Source: JAZDJP01 sp043803805
GTDB lineage: Bacteria > Planctomycetota > JAZDJP01
DNA length: 14,309 nucleotides
Direction of reading: 5' to 3'
NCBI GenBank assembly: GCA_043803805.1
Contig: JAZDJP010000036.1
Coordinates: 1 to 14,309 of the forward strand
The translations under genes and the position numbers were made by a program. Under the pieces are notes generated by a model, which worked only from the letters and a program-made list of their open reading frames with translations, did no database searches and was not told the DNA's origin. Shown here piece after piece: positions 13,665 through 14,309 of the stretch (position 1 is the first letter of the stretch; each line of letters opens with the position of its first letter).

Positions 13665-14309
13665 ATGCCCATCCCGCCGTTTGCCGTCCGTAGCGCGATT
13701 GAGGCGGTCGCCATCCTCTTCACCCAATCCTACGAACTCGCACGGTGTCGCGCGGCCGGACATCCTTCGAGCATCACGCGACTCATGGCCGAGCGCGACG
13801 AGACATTGCTCGACGCCGCGCTCCTCCGACGCCAGGTGGGCATCCACCAACGCAACCGCGCCGCCTATCCGGCCGAAAAACGACCCGATTACCTTCCTGC
13901 GGATCGGTTTGAGATTCTTCAAATTCAGAAACTCCGCGGCTGGTCCCAACGCGAAACCGCCCGGCAATTTGTTCTTCACCCCACCACGATCTGCGCGTGG
14001 AACCGGGCGTGGCGATGCCGGGAAAATATCGGGCTCTTTTTCGGGAACGCTCCCTGGAACAAGATGGCCGACGGCGTGCGATGGCTGACGCATCAGATTC
14101 GTTCCCTCTGCCCGGAATCCGAGTTCGGCACACGGCGGATTGCCTTGGAACTCATCCGGTCCGGCATTGAAATCAGCCGCTCCACCGTCCAGCGGGTCTT
14201 GAGGGAAAAGAAACCCCGGTGTCCGCCGGAGCCGGTGTTCGCGCCAACTCTCGCCAACACGGATACGTCCGCCATTCTGAAGCCCCGAAAGATCAATCAG
14301 ACCTGGCAT
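13665..14309 (+). CDS. Integrase/transposase of DDE type, N-terminal part only
   Basis: The first 215 residues of a protein that runs off the right edge. Residues 75-106 (RFEILQIQKLRGWSQRETAR then QFVLHPTTICAW) form a helix-turn-helix, and FGTRRIALELIRSGIEISRS then TVQRVLREKKP forms a second DNA-binding helical domain. The final NQTWH is where the DDE integrase core (usually NxxWHxDxT) begins, so the catalytic domain lies outside the window. It resembles the integrase-like, IS3/IS481-related proteins common in Planctomycetota-type genomes. GGAG at 13654-13657 sits seven bases before the ATG, supporting the start. No terminal inverted repeat was recognised. It could be a full IS or a remnant, which the window does not show. 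Confidence 0.75.
   Translation, partial: MPIPPFAVRSAIEAVAILFTQSYELARCRAAGHPSSITRLMAERDETLLDAALLRRQVGIHQRNRAAYPAEKRPDYLPADRFEILQIQKLRGWSQRETARQFVLHPTTICAWNRAWRCRENIGLFFGNAPWNKMADGVRWLTHQIRSLCPESEFGTRRIALELIRSGIEISRSTVQRVLREKKPRCPPEPVFAPTLANTDTSAILKPRKINQTWH

Noticed and set aside
13530..14309. Minus-strand open frame opposite the transposase
   Set aside because: The plus frame from 13665 has two DNA-binding helical domains, the NQTWH motif and a good ribosome binding site; the minus frame has none.

Overview
The window is GC-rich bacterial chromosome with ordinary housekeeping genes and a few accessory items. Inner-membrane type IV pilus/type II secretion assembly proteins suggest a diderm. 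Other lineage hints are a B12-dependent (class II) ribonucleotide reductase, an arylsulfatase K-like sulfatase, a CBM9-like protein and an integrase-type transposase of a kind I associate with Planctomycetota-like genomes. I would place it in the PVC group or a neighbouring uncultured phylum (Omnitrophota, Sumerlaeota or Hydrogenedentota type), but no marker in the window settles this.

Layout. (1) 1-914, minus: 5' part of a sulfatase with a convincing promoter. (2) 1045-1756, plus: an AbrB-type antitoxin and PIN-domain toxin pair, divergent from the sulfatase. (3) 1826-5407, minus: argD, argF, rph, rdgB, read in that order from a good sigma70-type promoter at 5437-5465. Directly after the stop codons of argF, rph and rdgB lie three different short tandem-repeat arrays with 7- or 8-base periods. 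(4) 5546-6644, plus: a STAS-domain protein, apparently translated from a leaderless mRNA, followed by a CBM9-like protein. (5) 6656-6722: two mirror-image hairpins where the plus and minus units converge. (6) 6755-9517, minus: nrdJ, with its own promoter. The -35/-10 spacer of that promoter is a near-perfect NrdR box, and a second weak box lies 16 bp downstream. (7) 9648-13453, minus: a PilM-PilN fusion, a PilO-like protein and queG. (8) 13665 to the right edge, plus: the 5' part of a DDE-type transposase, divergent from the pil genes.

How the genes fit together: argD and argF catalyse consecutive arginine-biosynthesis steps. rph and rdgB are a common pairing of RNA 3'-end processing with nucleotide-pool cleaning. 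The PilM-PilN fusion and PilO would form the cytoplasmic and inner-membrane platform of a type IV pilus-like or type II secretion-like machine, but pilP, pilQ and the motor ATPases are absent here. nrdJ is probably under NrdR control. I see no phage, CRISPR array, rRNA, tRNA or clearly novel defence system. The most unusual items are the post-stop repeat arrays, the PilM-PilN fusion, the leaderless STAS/CBM9 pair and the textbook NrdR promoter.
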